A DNA stretch of 64,000 bases from an uncultured Rhodospirillaceae bacterium (GTDB lineage Bacteria > Pseudomonadota > Alphaproteobacteria > Rhodospirillales > Casp-alpha2), in NCBI GenBank assembly GCA_913030825.1, contig CAJWCU010000004.1:1-64000 (forward strand), in the 5' to 3' direction. Under the pieces are notes generated by a model. It searched no databases. It worked only from the letters and a program-made list of their open reading frames with translations, and was not told where the DNA came from. The translations under genes were made by a program, and so were the position numbers. Below are positions 38,627 through 48,444 of this stretch, one piece after another (the first letter of the stretch is position 1; every line of letters begins with the position of its first letter).

Positions 38627-38946
38627 ACGATTCGGTTTCTCGGGGGTGCGGAGAGCGGTCGATGACGTCTCATCGCAATGGAGTCGCCCAGCCGATCGAC
38701 ATAATTGACTGAATTTGTCGGATATTTCTCAGTCCTATATAGTTTTTTGACAAACGACACGGGTTGCCGTGGACTTTGCATCGTCGGGTATGTAATTTTC
38801 AGACCATTGGGGGGTGAGTGAAGAAACGTATCGCCCCCCTGGGCCTCTAGCCCGTTGGGGCGGTTACGCTCCTTTTCACTTATCCGGAGAAATTTAAGCA
38901 ACAGACCGCCTGGCTCTGCCGTAGGCGGCAATGGAGCCGTACGTAG
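38627..38946 (+). other. Non-coding leader region before the PAS chemoreceptor gene
   Basis: A 320-bp gene-free stretch. It has AT-rich sequence at 38698-38755 (TTGACT, TATATAG and TTGACA elements, but no well-spaced promoter), a GGGGGG/CCCCCC hairpin (38809-38814 with 38834-38839, 19-base loop), then GGGCctctaGCCC at 38841-38853, and GGAGAAA near 38885. The hairpins suggest a structured 5' leader. I cannot assign it to a known riboswitch. Confidence 0.4.
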
Positions 38947-40647
38947 ATGTCTATGTTTTCTCTCTCCGAAGGTCGAAAAACCCAAAAAGAAGCCGAAGCC
39001 AAATTGCGGGCGTTGGGCAAATCGCAAGCCGTGATCGAATTCAAACCGGACGGCACGATTTTGACCGCGAACAAGAATTTCCTCGATGTGATGGGATACA
39101 CGCTTCCTGAAATCGAAGGCCGTCATCACGCCATGTTCGTCGATAGCGACGAAAAGAACAGTGCCGAATATAGGGAATTCTGGGCGGCTTTGGCGCAGGG
39201 CGAGCATCGCTCCGCCGAGTTCAAGCGCCTGGCAAAAGACGGCCGTGAGGTCTGGCTTCAGGCCAGCTACAACCCGGTCGCCGACAGCGATGGGAAAACC
39301 TACAAAGTCGTGAAGTTCGCGTCGGACATCACGGAGGCCAAGCGGCGGACCGCCGAGTTTGAAGGTCAACTCGCGGCGATCGGTCGGTCGCAGGCCGTCA
39401 TCGAGTTCGAGCCGAACGGCACGATCCTGTCCGCCAACCGGAATTTCCTGGACGTGATGGGCTATGAGCTTTTTGAGATCGAAGGCACACATCATTCGAT
39501 GTTCATCGCGCCGGGGGATCGTGAGACCGCGGCGAACAAGAATTTTTGGACGGAGTTGGCCGAGGGCAAGCACCACGTCGGCGAATTCAAGCGGATCGCC
39601 AAGGACGGGCGCGAGGTGTGGATTCAAGCTTCCTACACCCCCATCGCCGATCCCTCCGGCCGCATTTACAAAGTGGTGAAGTTCGCGTCGGACATCACTC
39701 GGGAAAAGCTCCGCGCGGCGGATTACGAAGGCCAGATCGCGGCGATCAATAAGTCCCAGGCGGTCATCGAATTCAATCTGGACGGCACGATCCTGACCGC
39801 CAACCAGAACTTCCTGGCGGCCATGGGCTACGAGCTATCCGAAGTCCAAGGCCTTCATCATTCCATGTTCGTCACGGCCGAGGAAAAGGGCAGCGAGGAA
39901 TACCGCGCGTTCTGGGCGGCCTTGAACCAAGGTGAATACCGGGCCGGCGAGTTTCAGCGTGTGGGCAAGGGCGGACGCGAGGTCTGGATTCAGGCATCCT
40001 ACAACCCGATCGCCGATGCGTCGGGCGCGCCCTACAAGGTCGTCAAATACGCATCGGACGTGACCGCGACGGTCCTGGCCCGCAAACGTGCCGAATATGT
40101 CAGCACGTTGATGGAGGACACGGCCGCAGGTTCTGAGCAGCTCAGCGCTTCCGTCCGTGAGATTTCCGAAAGCATGGATAAATCCCGGGAGATCGCGAAC
40201 GACGCCTTCGACCGGGTCATTCATGCCGACCAATCGACCCAACGCCTGGACAGCGCCGCAGATCAGATCGGCGAGGTCATCAGCCTGATCACCGGCATCG
40301 CCGAGCAAACCAACCTTTTGGCCCTCAACGCGACGATCGAGGCCGCGCGCGCCGGCGAGGCGGGCAAGGGCTTCGCCGTTGTCGCCGGCGAGGTCAAGAA
40401 CCTGGCCAATCAGGCGCGCCGCGCGACCGAGCAGATCGAAGGCGAGATCAACAATATGCGCGACGTTTCCGCCGACGTGGTGGACTCGCTGTCGTCGATC
40501 AAGGAACGGATCGAAGCGGTACGGGAGTATGTTTCGACGACGGCCGCGGCGATCGAGGAACAGACCGCCGTCGCGAACGAAATGTCGTCCAGCATGCAGC
40601 GCGCGGCCGCGGAAGCGGCAGGCATGGGCGGATCCCGCGCGGCTTAA
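38947..40647 (+). CDS. Soluble chemoreceptor with three tandem PAS domains
   Basis: A 566-residue methyl-accepting protein without transmembrane segments or HAMP. Three nearly identical PAS units (about residues 15-135, 138-257, 260-380) repeat the pattern [55 protein letters not shown], spaced ~122 residues. The signalling domain follows (about 380-560) with the conserved tip [38 protein letters not shown]. The C-terminus has no pentapeptide for CheR. Such cytoplasmic PAS receptors usually sense redox or oxygen through heme or FAD; the first PAS units lack an obvious cofactor residue, so the signal is unknown. Confidence 0.9.
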   Translation: MSMFSLSEGRKTQKEAEAKLRALGKSQAVIEFKPDGTILTANKNFLDVMGYTLPEIEGRHHAMFVDSDEKNSAEYREFWAALAQGEHRSAEFKRLAKDGREVWLQASYNPVADSDGKTYKVVKFASDITEAKRRTAEFEGQLAAIGRSQAVIEFEPNGTILSANRNFLDVMGYELFEIEGTHHSMFIAPGDRETAANKNFWTELAEGKHHVGEFKRIAKDGREVWIQASYTPIADPSGRIYKVVKFASDITREKLRAADYEGQIAAINKSQAVIEFNLDGTILTANQNFLAAMGYELSEVQGLHHSMFVTAEEKGSEEYRAFWAALNQGEYRAGEFQRVGKGGREVWIQASYNPIADASGAPYKVVKYASDVTATVLARKRAEYVSTLMEDTAAGSEQLSASVREISESMDKSREIANDAFDRVIHADQSTQRLDSAADQIGEVISLITGIAEQTNLLALNATIEAARAGEAGKGFAVVAGEVKNLANQARRATEQIEGEINNMRDVSADVVDSLSSIKERIEAVREYVSTTAAAIEEQTAVANEMSSSMQRAAAEAAGMGGSRAA

Positions 40648-40726
40648 ACGCCGCCCGGGTTCCGGCCGCCCCAATTCGTGCGGTGGTGATGCTCCGGGAA
40701 TGGAAGGCGCGGGCGCCGGCGGCGGA

Positions 40727-41626
40727 TTATTCCGCCGCGGCGCTTTCCGATTTCTTGCCGACGGTCTTTTCGTAGTCTTCGATCAACTGGTGGGTGATCT
40801 CGCCGGGCGTGAAGGTCAGATCGTCGATCTGGCCGACCGGCGTGACTTCGGCGGCCGATCCGGTCAGGAAGATTTCCGTCGCGTCCTTCAGCTCATCCGG
40901 CATGATCGCCCGTTCGATGACTTCGATACCGCGGGCCTTGGCCAGGCCGATGACGGTCTGGCGGGTGATCCCGTCGAGGAAGCAATCGGGGGTCGGCGTG
41001 TGCAGTTTGCCGTCGCCGAAAGAGATGAAGATATTGGCGCCGGTGGCTTCCGCGACCTGGCCCCGGTAATCGAGCATCAGCGCGTCCTGGCAGCCGTTGG
41101 CCTCCGCCGCGTGCTTCGACAGGGTGCAGATCATGTAAAGGCCCGCCGCCTTGGCGTGGACAGGGGCGCAGGCCGGATCGGGCCGCCGCCACTTCGAGGT
41201 TTCCAATTTGATGCCTTTGACCCGGAGTTCCGGCGAGAAATAGCTCGGCCAGTCCCAGGCGGCGATGGCGACGTTGATGCGATTCTGTTGTGCCGAAACG
41301 CCCATCATTTCCGATCCGCGCCAGGCGACCGGGCGGATGTAGCCGTCGACAATGCCGTTCTTCTCGCAAGCCGCGATGCAGGCCTGATCGATCTCTTCCA
41401 CCGTATAGGGGATTTTGAAGCCCAGGGTCTGGGCCGAATAAAACAGACGTTCCGTATGCTGGCGCAATTTGAAGATCGAGCCGGAATACATCCGCTCGCC
41501 CTCGAACACGCAGGAGCCGTAATGCAGCCCGTGCGTCAGCACGTGGACGCGGGCGTCCCGCCAATCGACCCATTCGCCGTTGAACCAGATCAGACCGTCA
41601 CGATCATCGAAAGTACCTGCGCTCAT
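40727..41626 (-). CDS. ilvE: Branched-chain amino acid aminotransferase
   Basis: A 299-residue class IV PLP transaminase for Leu, Ile and Val. HVLTHGLHYGSCVFEGERMY near residue 28, GYIRPVAWRG, KLETSKWRRPDPACAPVHAKAAG with the PLP lysine, and EATGANIFI are the family signatures. The start at 41626 (MSAGTFDDRDG) fits known lengths; an upstream in-frame ATG would add 11 non-conserved residues. It is divergent from the MarR-type gene, and a palindrome lies between them. Confidence 0.95.
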   Translation of the reverse strand: MSAGTFDDRDGLIWFNGEWVDWRDARVHVLTHGLHYGSCVFEGERMYSGSIFKLRQHTERLFYSAQTLGFKIPYTVEEIDQACIAACEKNGIVDGYIRPVAWRGSEMMGVSAQQNRINVAIAAWDWPSYFSPELRVKGIKLETSKWRRPDPACAPVHAKAAGLYMICTLSKHAAEANGCQDALMLDYRGQVAEATGANIFISFGDGKLHTPTPDCFLDGITRQTVIGLAKARGIEVIERAIMPDELKDATEIFLTGSAAEVTPVGQIDDLTFTPGEITHQLIEDYEKTVGKKSESAAAE

Positions 41627-41694
41627 TGTAATATTCTTTCGTCCGTCCATTTCTCCCAAGAAGGATGTTGCGTTTTTTATCAGTCTCGGGCATA

Positions 41695-41715
41695 TAAGTC
41701 AATAACACTGACTTA
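41695..41715. promoter_or_regulatory. Operator palindrome between ilvE and the MarR-type gene
   Basis: TAAGTCA (41695-41701) and TGACTTA (41709-41715) form a perfect inverted repeat with a 7-base spacer. It lies in the short divergent promoter region, 69 bp from the ilvE start and 64 bp from the MarR start. Size and symmetry suit a MarR dimer, so autoregulation is likely. Confidence 0.6.
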
Positions 41716-41778
41716 AATTCATGAGGCTCGCGTGCATTTTTCTCCAACCGCCGCGACGCCCCGTTGAAGGGACGAGAC

Positions 41779-42291
41779 ATGGACGATCAGGCCGCATGGG
41801 AGACGCAGCAGACCGAGGTTCCGGCGCCGCGCGACGATGAATTGCGCCATGCCATGGAACTGTTGTTCTTCGCCTATCGTGACTTCACGGGCGAGGCCGA
41901 CGCGATCCTGGCCGACTACGACATGGGCCGGGCCCATCACCGCGCGATCTATTTTATCGGCGCCAACGCCGGCATCAGCGTGACCGAATTGCTGGCGATC
42001 CTGAAGATCACCAAACAGTCCCTCAACCGCGTGCTCTCGACGCTGATCGATGAAGGCTACGTGGTTCAGGAAACGGACGACGGCGACCGCCGCCGCCGCC
42101 TGATGCAGTTGACGCCCAAGGGCCGCGAACTGGAGCAGCTTTTGACCCGCCGTCAAACCGGGCGCATCACCCGTGCCTACCGCGAGGCCGGGCCCGAAGC
42201 GGTCGAAGGATTCCGCCGCGTGTTGCATGGTCTGATCAACGAAGAAGACCGCCACCGCGTTTCGCCCGCCGACCGCGCCCCGCGCCCTTGA
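41779..42291 (+). CDS. MarR-family regulator, PetP-like
   Basis: A 170-residue winged-helix regulator: helical start RHAMELLFFAYRDFTGEADAILADYDMGRAHHRAIYFIGAN, recognition region VTELLAILKITKQSLNRVLSTLIDEGYVVQE, wing TDDGDRRRRLMQLTPKGREL. The ATG at 41779 has AAGGGA upstream. The next gene is a PetR-like response regulator; the petP-petR pair is known from Rhodobacter, where it affects cytochrome bc1 expression. The PetP name is inference from neighbourhood. Confidence 0.85.
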   Translation: MDDQAAWETQQTEVPAPRDDELRHAMELLFFAYRDFTGEADAILADYDMGRAHHRAIYFIGANAGISVTELLAILKITKQSLNRVLSTLIDEGYVVQETDDGDRRRRLMQLTPKGRELEQLLTRRQTGRITRAYREAGPEAVEGFRRVLHGLINEEDRHRVSPADRAPRP

Positions 42292-42403
42292 CGGGATGTA
42301 CAGGGGCGGGTGGACTGCCCGGGGCCGGACGTTTCATGTTAATCTTTCGCGCTGACCATGAATGTTTCGCGCGCCCCAATCAGGGCCGGGGGGAAACGCA
42401 CCC

Positions 42404-43087
42404 GTGAATGCCGATCTGCCGCATCTTCTGGTCGTCGACGACGACGGGCGCCTGCGCGACCTGTTGAACCGTTTTCTCAGCGAGAACGGCTTTTTCGTGG
42501 TGACCGCCGCCGACGCCGCCGAAGCGCGCAAGCGGCTCAGCCATTTCGATTTCGACGCGGTGATCCTGGACCTCATGATGCCGGGGGAAAGCGGCCTGGA
42601 ATTCGCCCGTGATCTGCGCACGCGCTCCAACATTCCGATCCTCATGCTCACGGCCATGGCCGAAACCGAGGACCGGATCAATGGCCTGGAAGGCGGCGCC
42701 GACGATTACGTCGTCAAACCGTTCGAACCGCGCGAGCTTCTTCTACGCATCCGCAACGTCTTGAAACGCACGCCGCAGCCCCAGGCGCCGACGGGCGACT
42801 TGCGGTTCGGGGAGTTTTTGTTTCGCCGCGACCGGGGGGAATTGTCGCGCGGCGGCCGCCCGGTGCGGCTGACGGAATTGGAAGCCGGATTGCTCAATGC
42901 GCTGGCGGCCCGGCCCGGCGATATCCTGTCCCGGGACGACCTGATCGCGCGCACGGGGGCCGCCGGCGGCGGGCGTGCCGTCGATGTACAGGTGACCCGT
43001 CTTCGCCGTAAGATCGAGCCCAATCCCCGCGACCCCCGATACCTTCAGACCGTGCGGGGCAAGGGATACGTGCTTCGTCCCGATTGA
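42404..43087 (+). CDS. petR: OmpR-type response regulator, PetR-like
   Basis: A 227-residue regulator. The receiver domain starts LLVVDDDGRLRDLLNRFLSENGFF, the phosphorylation site is VILDLMMPGESGLEF, and KPFEPRELLLRI ends it. The C-terminal winged helix has RLTELEAGLLNALAARPGDILSRDDLI and VDVQVTRLRRKIEPNPRDPRYLQTVRGKGYVL. The GTG at 42404 has GGGGGGAAA upstream; an ATG at 42362 is an alternative. Petrified neighbours (MarR upstream, sensor kinase downstream) support the PetR-like name. Confidence 0.85.
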   Translation: MNADLPHLLVVDDDGRLRDLLNRFLSENGFFVVTAADAAEARKRLSHFDFDAVILDLMMPGESGLEFARDLRTRSNIPILMLTAMAETEDRINGLEGGADDYVVKPFEPRELLLRIRNVLKRTPQPQAPTGDLRFGEFLFRRDRGELSRGGRPVRLTELEAGLLNALAARPGDILSRDDLIARTGAAGGGRAVDVQVTRLRRKIEPNPRDPRYLQTVRGKGYVLRPD

Positions 43088-43121
43088 TCTTCGGAGCCGC
43101 CGCCACAATGGGCACTCGACG

Positions 43122-44441
43122 ATGACCTTGCGCATGACCATCAAGAACGCTTTGCCGAAAAGTCTGCTCGGCCGCGCCCTGCTGATCATCGTCACGCCGT
43201 TGATCCTGCTGCAGGTCGTCTCCGCCTTGATTTTCTATGAAACCCATTGGGACAAGGTCTCTTACCGTCTGGCGCGCAGCGTCGCCGGTGATATTTCGGC
43301 GATCCTGCATCTGGTGTCCCTGGACCCAAGCCCCGCCGGGCGGGAACGGGCCATCGACCTGGCCGGTGGGTCGATGGAGATGTTCGTAACCTTCCTTCCT
43401 TCTGCGATTCTGTCGAACAAGGCGGCCAAGCCCGACAACGATCTGGAGGACATGCTCGACCGCGCGATGCAAAGCTTCATCGTCAAGCCGTATCGGATCG
43501 ATTCCGACTCCTCGGATCGGAACGTCATCATCGATATCCAATTGGCCGATGGCGTTATGCGGGTGACGACCACGCGAAAGCGTCTGTTCTCCACGACGGT
43601 CTATGTCTTTGTCATCTGGATGGTCGGCACCTCGCTAATCCTGTTCGGGGTCGCGACGATCTTCATGCGCAATCAGGTTAAACCGATCCGGCGCCTTGCC
43701 CATGCCGCGGAAAACTTCGGCAAGGGCCGCGACGTCTCCAATTTCAAACCCGAGGGTGCGACGGAGGTCCGGCAAGCGGCGCAGGCGTTCATGGCCATGC
43801 GCGAACGCATCCAACGCCAGATTACCCAGCGTACGGACATGCTGTCCGGCGTTTCCCACGACCTGCGCACGCCCTTGACCCGCATGAAACTGCAACTGGC
43901 GATGCTTCAGGACATCGACGGGGCAGAGGACCTATCCGCCGACGTTTCGGAAATGGAACACATGCTGGAGGGCTACCTGGCCTTTGCGCGGGGTGAGGGG
44001 ACGGAGAAACCGGCACCGACGGACCTGGGTGATTTGCTTGAGGACGTGGTCGGCCAGATTCGCCGCCGCGGGCGGCCCATCGATCTGCATCTGGAGGATC
44101 GCCTGCACCTGCCGCTCCGCCCGAACGCTTTCAAACGCTGCGTCACCAACCTGGTGGAGAACGCGGCCCGCTACGGTCAGCACGTTTCCGTTCGTGCCGG
44201 GCATCGGGGCGACGCCATCGAGATCACCGTCGATGACGACGGCCCCGGAATACCCGAAGAAAAACGGGCCGAGGTATTCCGTCCTTTCTTCAGACTCGAC
44301 GATTCCCGCAATCCAGAAACCGGTGGCGTGGGGCTGGGTCTGACCATCGCCCGCGACGTAGTGCGCAGCCACGGCGGTGAAATCCTGTTGTCCGAATCGC
44401 CGGCCGGCGGCTTGCGCGGACGCATCCGTCTGCCGCTCTGA
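43122..44441 (+). CDS. EnvZ-like sensor histidine kinase
   Basis: A 439-residue inner-membrane kinase. Two transmembrane segments (about 17-40 and 160-185) enclose a ~120-residue periplasmic part; HAMP follows (KPIRRLAHAAENFGKGRDV). The phosphoacceptor is in SGVSHDLRTPLTRMKLQL near 250. ATP-binding boxes are NLVENAARYG, DDDGPGIPEE, and GGVGLGLTIARDVVRSHGG. It lies 34 nt after the PetR-like gene and is its probable partner. Confidence 0.92.
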   Translation: MTLRMTIKNALPKSLLGRALLIIVTPLILLQVVSALIFYETHWDKVSYRLARSVAGDISAILHLVSLDPSPAGRERAIDLAGGSMEMFVTFLPSAILSNKAAKPDNDLEDMLDRAMQSFIVKPYRIDSDSSDRNVIIDIQLADGVMRVTTTRKRLFSTTVYVFVIWMVGTSLILFGVATIFMRNQVKPIRRLAHAAENFGKGRDVSNFKPEGATEVRQAAQAFMAMRERIQRQITQRTDMLSGVSHDLRTPLTRMKLQLAMLQDIDGAEDLSADVSEMEHMLEGYLAFARGEGTEKPAPTDLGDLLEDVVGQIRRRGRPIDLHLEDRLHLPLRPNAFKRCVTNLVENAARYGQHVSVRAGHRGDAIEITVDDDGPGIPEEKRAEVFRPFFRLDDSRNPETGGVGLGLTIARDVVRSHGGEILLSESPAGGLRGRIRLPL

Positions 44442-44503
44442 GCCGTACCGGCATCCTGACGGCAGTATTTGCGGGGGTTGGAATTCATGGAAATTCCCCC
44501 ATT

Positions 44504-44521
44504 GTGACCTATAATGGTCAC
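44504..44521. promoter_or_regulatory. Palindrome enclosing a TATAAT -10 element
   Basis: GTGACC (44504-44509) and GGTCAC (44516-44521) flank a perfect TATAAT (44510-44515). It lies 71 bp before the NarL-type regulator gene. No good -35 hexamer is seen 16-18 bp upstream, so the promoter probably needs an activator or is switched by a repressor bound over the -10. Confidence 0.5.
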
Positions 44522-44591
44522 CGATCGATTTGATCCCACGATTTAACGAGGTGCGTCGACCGTAAACGGTGAAAACAAGACGCCCCGGGGG

Positions 44592-45257
44592 GTGCAGGTG
44601 AGTGAACAGCTTCCGTCGAAAGTCCTGATCGCCGACGATCATGCCCTTTTCCGCAAAGGGCTGGGGTCGCTATTGGAAATCATCGACCCCGAAATCGTCG
44701 TGGTCGAAGCGGCGAGTTATCCCGAGGCTCTGCGGACGGCCAATGAAACCGACGATTTGGACCTTGCCCTGGTCGACCTGGGCATGCCGGGTATGGAACG
44801 GTTCGCGGGCCTGAACGCGCTGATTCGCTCGCTCGGCGAAGCGCCGGTAGTTGTCGTCTCCGCCGCTGAAACGTCGGAGGAAATGAGCCTCGCCATGGAT
44901 TGCGGGGCGCACGGCTATATCCCGAAAACTCTGGACAGTTCCGTCGTCGTCAATGCGGTGCGCAAGGTGATCGCCGGCGAAATCTATCTGCCGCCGACCT
45001 TGCTCGACTGGTCACCGGGCGGCACCAAGACGGACGCCGGCGGCGGTCTGCACCTGACGCCGCGCCAGCGAGATGTGTTGAATCTCATGGCGGGCGGCAA
45101 GTCGAACAAGGAAATCGCCCGCATCCTGGGCCTTGCCGAAGGCACCATCAAACTGCATGTGACCGGCCTGTTGAAGGTCCTGGACGCCAGTAACCGGACA
45201 CAGGCGGTGATCAAGGCCGCATCCCTGGGGTTGACCCAGGGGCTGGATCAGGACTGA
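44592..45257 (+). CDS. NarL/LuxR-type response regulator
   Basis: A 221-residue protein with receiver domain (VLIADDHALFRKGLGSLLE; phosphosite ALVDLGMPGM; VVSAAETSEEM; GYIPKT) and C-terminal LuxR-type helix-turn-helix (LTPRQRDVLNLMAGGKSNKEIARILGLAEGTIKLHVTGLLKVL). Start GTG at 44592 or two codons on at 44598. The hybrid histidine kinase begins 24 nt after its stop, and the two most likely form a signalling pair. Confidence 0.93.
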   Translation: MQVSEQLPSKVLIADDHALFRKGLGSLLEIIDPEIVVVEAASYPEALRTANETDDLDLALVDLGMPGMERFAGLNALIRSLGEAPVVVVSAAETSEEMSLAMDCGAHGYIPKTLDSSVVVNAVRKVIAGEIYLPPTLLDWSPGGTKTDAGGGLHLTPRQRDVLNLMAGGKSNKEIARILGLAEGTIKLHVTGLLKVLDASNRTQAVIKAASLGLTQGLDQD

Positions 45258-45281
45258 CCCCGGCCGACACGGAGGCCCCAC

Positions 45282-48008
45282 ATGGCCCGTCTCTCCTTGG
45301 CTGTCATACGAATGACCGACCGGCGATTGACCGACCGGCCGGCGCGTAAGGTGCTTCGGGGCGGCGTGGCGTCGGCGATCCGGTACGGTTTGTTCGCCGG
45401 GACCGCCCTTGCTGGATTGATGGCAGATATCGCTCCTGCCTGGGCGGATCCGATCGCGGACAATATCGATGCGGCGAAGATGTTGCCCGGTCTGGCGGCG
45501 GCGTTGGCAATCGCCGGTGCCGGGTTCATCGCGGGTGTCGTCGCGACGCGCCGGTTCCGGGGTGGTGGAGCGCCCGCCGCATGGGAACAGGACAGCGACG
45601 ACGCCGCGTCTTCCAACGAGTTGGCCGACGTCGACAGCTCCCTGGAAGAGACTTCGGAAGCGCGCTCTGAAACGGATGCCCATTACCGCATCATTTCCGA
45701 ACTGACGTCCGATATCGTTTATGCCTACGACGTGGCGCCGGACGGGCGGGTTTCCTCGAAATGGCAGGTCGGCGGGATTGATGGTCTGGCCGGTCAGTCC
45801 GGGCAAAGCGATACACCGCTCTCCTGGCTGACGCAGATTCATCCGGACGACGTCCCGATCCTGGAGTCCCGGGATCAGCGGTTGCGCCTGGGAATTCCGT
45901 CGACTGATGAGTTTCGCTTGTTGTCGGCCGACGGACGCGTGCGTTGGCTGCGGGTCTATTCCCGGCCCGAACGGGGGACCGGCGGCGAGGTTGTCCGCGT
46001 CGTCGGCGCCGCCAAGGAGATTACGCAGGACAAGCGCTGGGAAGAAGCCCTGGCCGATAGCGAGAGCAAGCTTCAGGCAACGTCGCGCACGGCCCGCGTC
46101 GGCTATTGGGAGCATTTCCCGGGCGACAACCGGTCGATCTGTTCGCCGGTGCTCTGGCGTATCTGGGGATTGCGCCCGGGCCGATCCGGGCCGACGGGCC
46201 GGGTCTTTTTGGACATGATCCATCCGGACGACCGGGAACGTATCGCCCGTTCCTATGACGCCCCAGACCCGAATTGCCAGCACGAATACCGCGTATTGCG
46301 GCCCGACGGGACCGTGCGCTACGTGTACGAGGATTTGACCGCCGACTTTGACGACCTGGGCCGCCCGACGCGCCTGTTCGGCGTGACGCAGGACATTACC
46401 GAACGCAAACGGGCGGAACAGGCGCTCCGCGATTCCGAACTGCGTTATCACGCAATCGTCGAGGATCAGACCGAATTGATCCGCCGCTGCACGCCGGACG
46501 GGATGCGCACCTTCGTCAATGAGGCCTATTGCCAGTACTACGGCGTGCCCCGCGATGCCCTGATCGGCCGCCCTGTCGGATCGGAACTCGCCGCCGACGA
46601 AGCCGCCGTGCGCATGGCAATCATCCGGCGGATCGGCGCAACGAACCCAATCGAAGAAAACCTGCATCGTGTGGTCGGCAAGGACGGCCGGATCAGTTGG
46701 CAGCAATGGACAGAGCGTGCCGTGTTCAACGACGATGGCCGCATGGTCGAAATCCAGGGCGTCGGCCGCGACGTGACCGCGACCAAGAAGGCCGAGGAAA
46801 TGTTGGCCGAAGCGAAGGACGCCGCCGAACAGGCCAGCGCGGCGAAATCCCGGTTCCTTGCCGCCGCCAGTCACGATCTGCGCCAACCGCTGCAGGCGCT
46901 GGCGATGTTCGTCAACGTGCTGTCGGAACGGGACATGGACGAGAAGGCGAAGCAGCTGATCAACCGCATCAGCGATTGCGCCGAAGCCTTGGAACGCCTG
47001 CTCGGATCGTTGCTCGATATCTCGAAACTGGATGCCGGTCTGTTCGTGCCGCAGCGCCGGGAATTCTCCGCGGGTGCGGTGATTGAACGGCTGTGTTCGG
47101 AAATTCGGCCGCTCGCCGAAGAGAAAGGCCTGTCCCTCAGCTCCGTCCCCTGTTCCCTGCTGGTCGACAGCGACCCGGGGCTGCTGGACCGCCTGTTGCG
47201 CAACCTTTTAACCAATGCGGTGCGTCATACGGAGACGGGCAAGATTTTGATCGGGTGCCGCCGCGCCGGAGAGAACGTGCGGATCGAGGTCTGGGATACG
47301 GGCGTCGGTATTCCCCAGGACCAGTTGGGCATGATCTTCGAAGAGTTCCATCAGGTCGGCAATCCGGCCCGCGACCGGCGTGAGGGCCTGGGGCTCGGCC
47401 TCGCCATCGTGCAGCGCCTGTCCAATCTGTTGAATCATTCGGTCGACGTGCGGTCCTGGGAGGGCCGCGGGTCGCGTTTCGCCGTGACGCTGCCGCTGGC
47501 CGGCGAACACGCCCCGGCGGAGATGATCCTGCCCGCCGACGAAATCGGCGACGTGCCTGGCGCGGTGGTTGTCGGCATCGACGACGAAGCCGATATCCGC
47601 GAGGCATTGGAATTGCTGCTTAGTGGTTGGGGGTACGATGCGGTCGTCGCCGGTTCGGCCGTCGAGGCCATCGCCAAGTTGGAACAGGAACGCAAGGCGC
47701 CGGAACTCGTCGTCGCCGACTACCGGTTGAAGTTGGGTCATACGGGGGCGGATGCGATTTTGGCGATCCGCCATGTCTGGGGGGGAGAGGTGCCGGGGTT
47801 TCTATTGACCGGCGATACCGGACCTGACCGTTTGCGCGAGGCCGCGGCCTCGGGTTTCGAAGTGATGCACAAACCCATTCAACCGGAAAAGCTGCGCCTG
47901 ATGGTCGCGGAATCGATCGCCAGTGCGCGCCGGGCTGACGCGGCCCGTACGAAATCGGCACCGCTGGACGACGACGGGGCGGCAAGCGGAATCGAACGGC
48001 ACGCCTGA
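45282..48008 (+). CDS. Hybrid sensor histidine kinase with PAS domains and C-terminal receiver
   Basis: A 908-residue protein. The N-terminus has two hydrophobic segments (about 30-55 and 65-90). Three PAS/PAC units follow (about 125-255, 265-385, 390-510; each ends in a DITERK-like stretch). HisKA with SHDLRQPLQALAMFVNVL near 530 and HATPase boxes (NLLTNAVRHT, DTGVGIPQDQ, GLGLGLAIVQRLS) come next. The C-terminal receiver has GIDDEADIREALELLL and VVADYRLKLGHTGAD with the phosphoacceptor aspartate. CGGAGG lies 7 bases before the ATG. Paired with the NarL-type regulator just upstream. Confidence 0.92.
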   Translation: MARLSLAVIRMTDRRLTDRPARKVLRGGVASAIRYGLFAGTALAGLMADIAPAWADPIADNIDAAKMLPGLAAALAIAGAGFIAGVVATRRFRGGGAPAAWEQDSDDAASSNELADVDSSLEETSEARSETDAHYRIISELTSDIVYAYDVAPDGRVSSKWQVGGIDGLAGQSGQSDTPLSWLTQIHPDDVPILESRDQRLRLGIPSTDEFRLLSADGRVRWLRVYSRPERGTGGEVVRVVGAAKEITQDKRWEEALADSESKLQATSRTARVGYWEHFPGDNRSICSPVLWRIWGLRPGRSGPTGRVFLDMIHPDDRERIARSYDAPDPNCQHEYRVLRPDGTVRYVYEDLTADFDDLGRPTRLFGVTQDITERKRAEQALRDSELRYHAIVEDQTELIRRCTPDGMRTFVNEAYCQYYGVPRDALIGRPVGSELAADEAAVRMAIIRRIGATNPIEENLHRVVGKDGRISWQQWTERAVFNDDGRMVEIQGVGRDVTATKKAEEMLAEAKDAAEQASAAKSRFLAAASHDLRQPLQALAMFVNVLSERDMDEKAKQLINRISDCAEALERLLGSLLDISKLDAGLFVPQRREFSAGAVIERLCSEIRPLAEEKGLSLSSVPCSLLVDSDPGLLDRLLRNLLTNAVRHTETGKILIGCRRAGENVRIEVWDTGVGIPQDQLGMIFEEFHQVGNPARDRREGLGLGLAIVQRLSNLLNHSVDVRSWEGRGSRFAVTLPLAGEHAPAEMILPADEIGDVPGAVVVGIDDEADIREALELLLSGWGYDAVVAGSAVEAIAKLEQERKAPELVVADYRLKLGHTGADAILAIRHVWGGEVPGFLLTGDTGPDRLREAAASGFEVMHKPIQPEKLRLMVAESIASARRADAARTKSAPLDDDGAASGIERHA

Positions 48009-48030
48009 CCGCCGGCGTCAATCGACCGCG

Positions 48031-48396
48031 TCAGAACATCCGCCCGCCGTTCGGGACTTGCAGGTCGGGATGTAGCAGAACGACCTCGCCGTCGTCGTCG
48101 GGAAAACCCAGAACGAGGACTTCGGACATGAATTTGCCGATCTGCTTTTTCGGAAAATTGACCACGCCGGCGACCTGGCGCCCGACCAGGGTTTCCGGCG
48201 TGTAGTGCCGGGTGATCTGGGCCGAGGTTTTGCGCTCGCCGATATCCTTGCCGAAGTCGATCCAAAGCTTGATCGCCGGTCGGCGGGCCTCGGGAAATTC
48301 CTCGGCCCGCACGACGGTGCCGACACGAATGTCGACGGCCAGAAATTCGTCGAAGGTTATTTCGGGGGTTGGCGGGGTCGGCGGTTGATCTGTCAT
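48031..48396 (-). CDS. csaA: CsaA-type tRNA-binding chaperone
   Basis: A 121-residue OB-fold protein of the tRNA-binding family. FDEFLAVDIRVGTVVRAEEFPEARRPAIKLWIDFG, SAQITRHYTPETLVGRQVAGVVNFPKKQIGKFMSEVLVLGF and the C-terminal VVLLHPDLQVPNGGRMF are diagnostic of CsaA. CsaA dimers bind tRNA-like folds and have chaperone activity. The gene lies convergent to the hybrid kinase and is separated from the upstream phasin by a terminator. Confidence 0.93.
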   Translation of the reverse strand: MTDQPPTPPTPEITFDEFLAVDIRVGTVVRAEEFPEARRPAIKLWIDFGKDIGERKTSAQITRHYTPETLVGRQVAGVVNFPKKQIGKFMSEVLVLGFPDDDGEVVLLHPDLQVPNGGRMF

Positions 48397-48444
48397 GGCG
48401 CTCTCCTTAAGCCCGGAAATTTACCGGCAGGCGGAAGGCACGCA

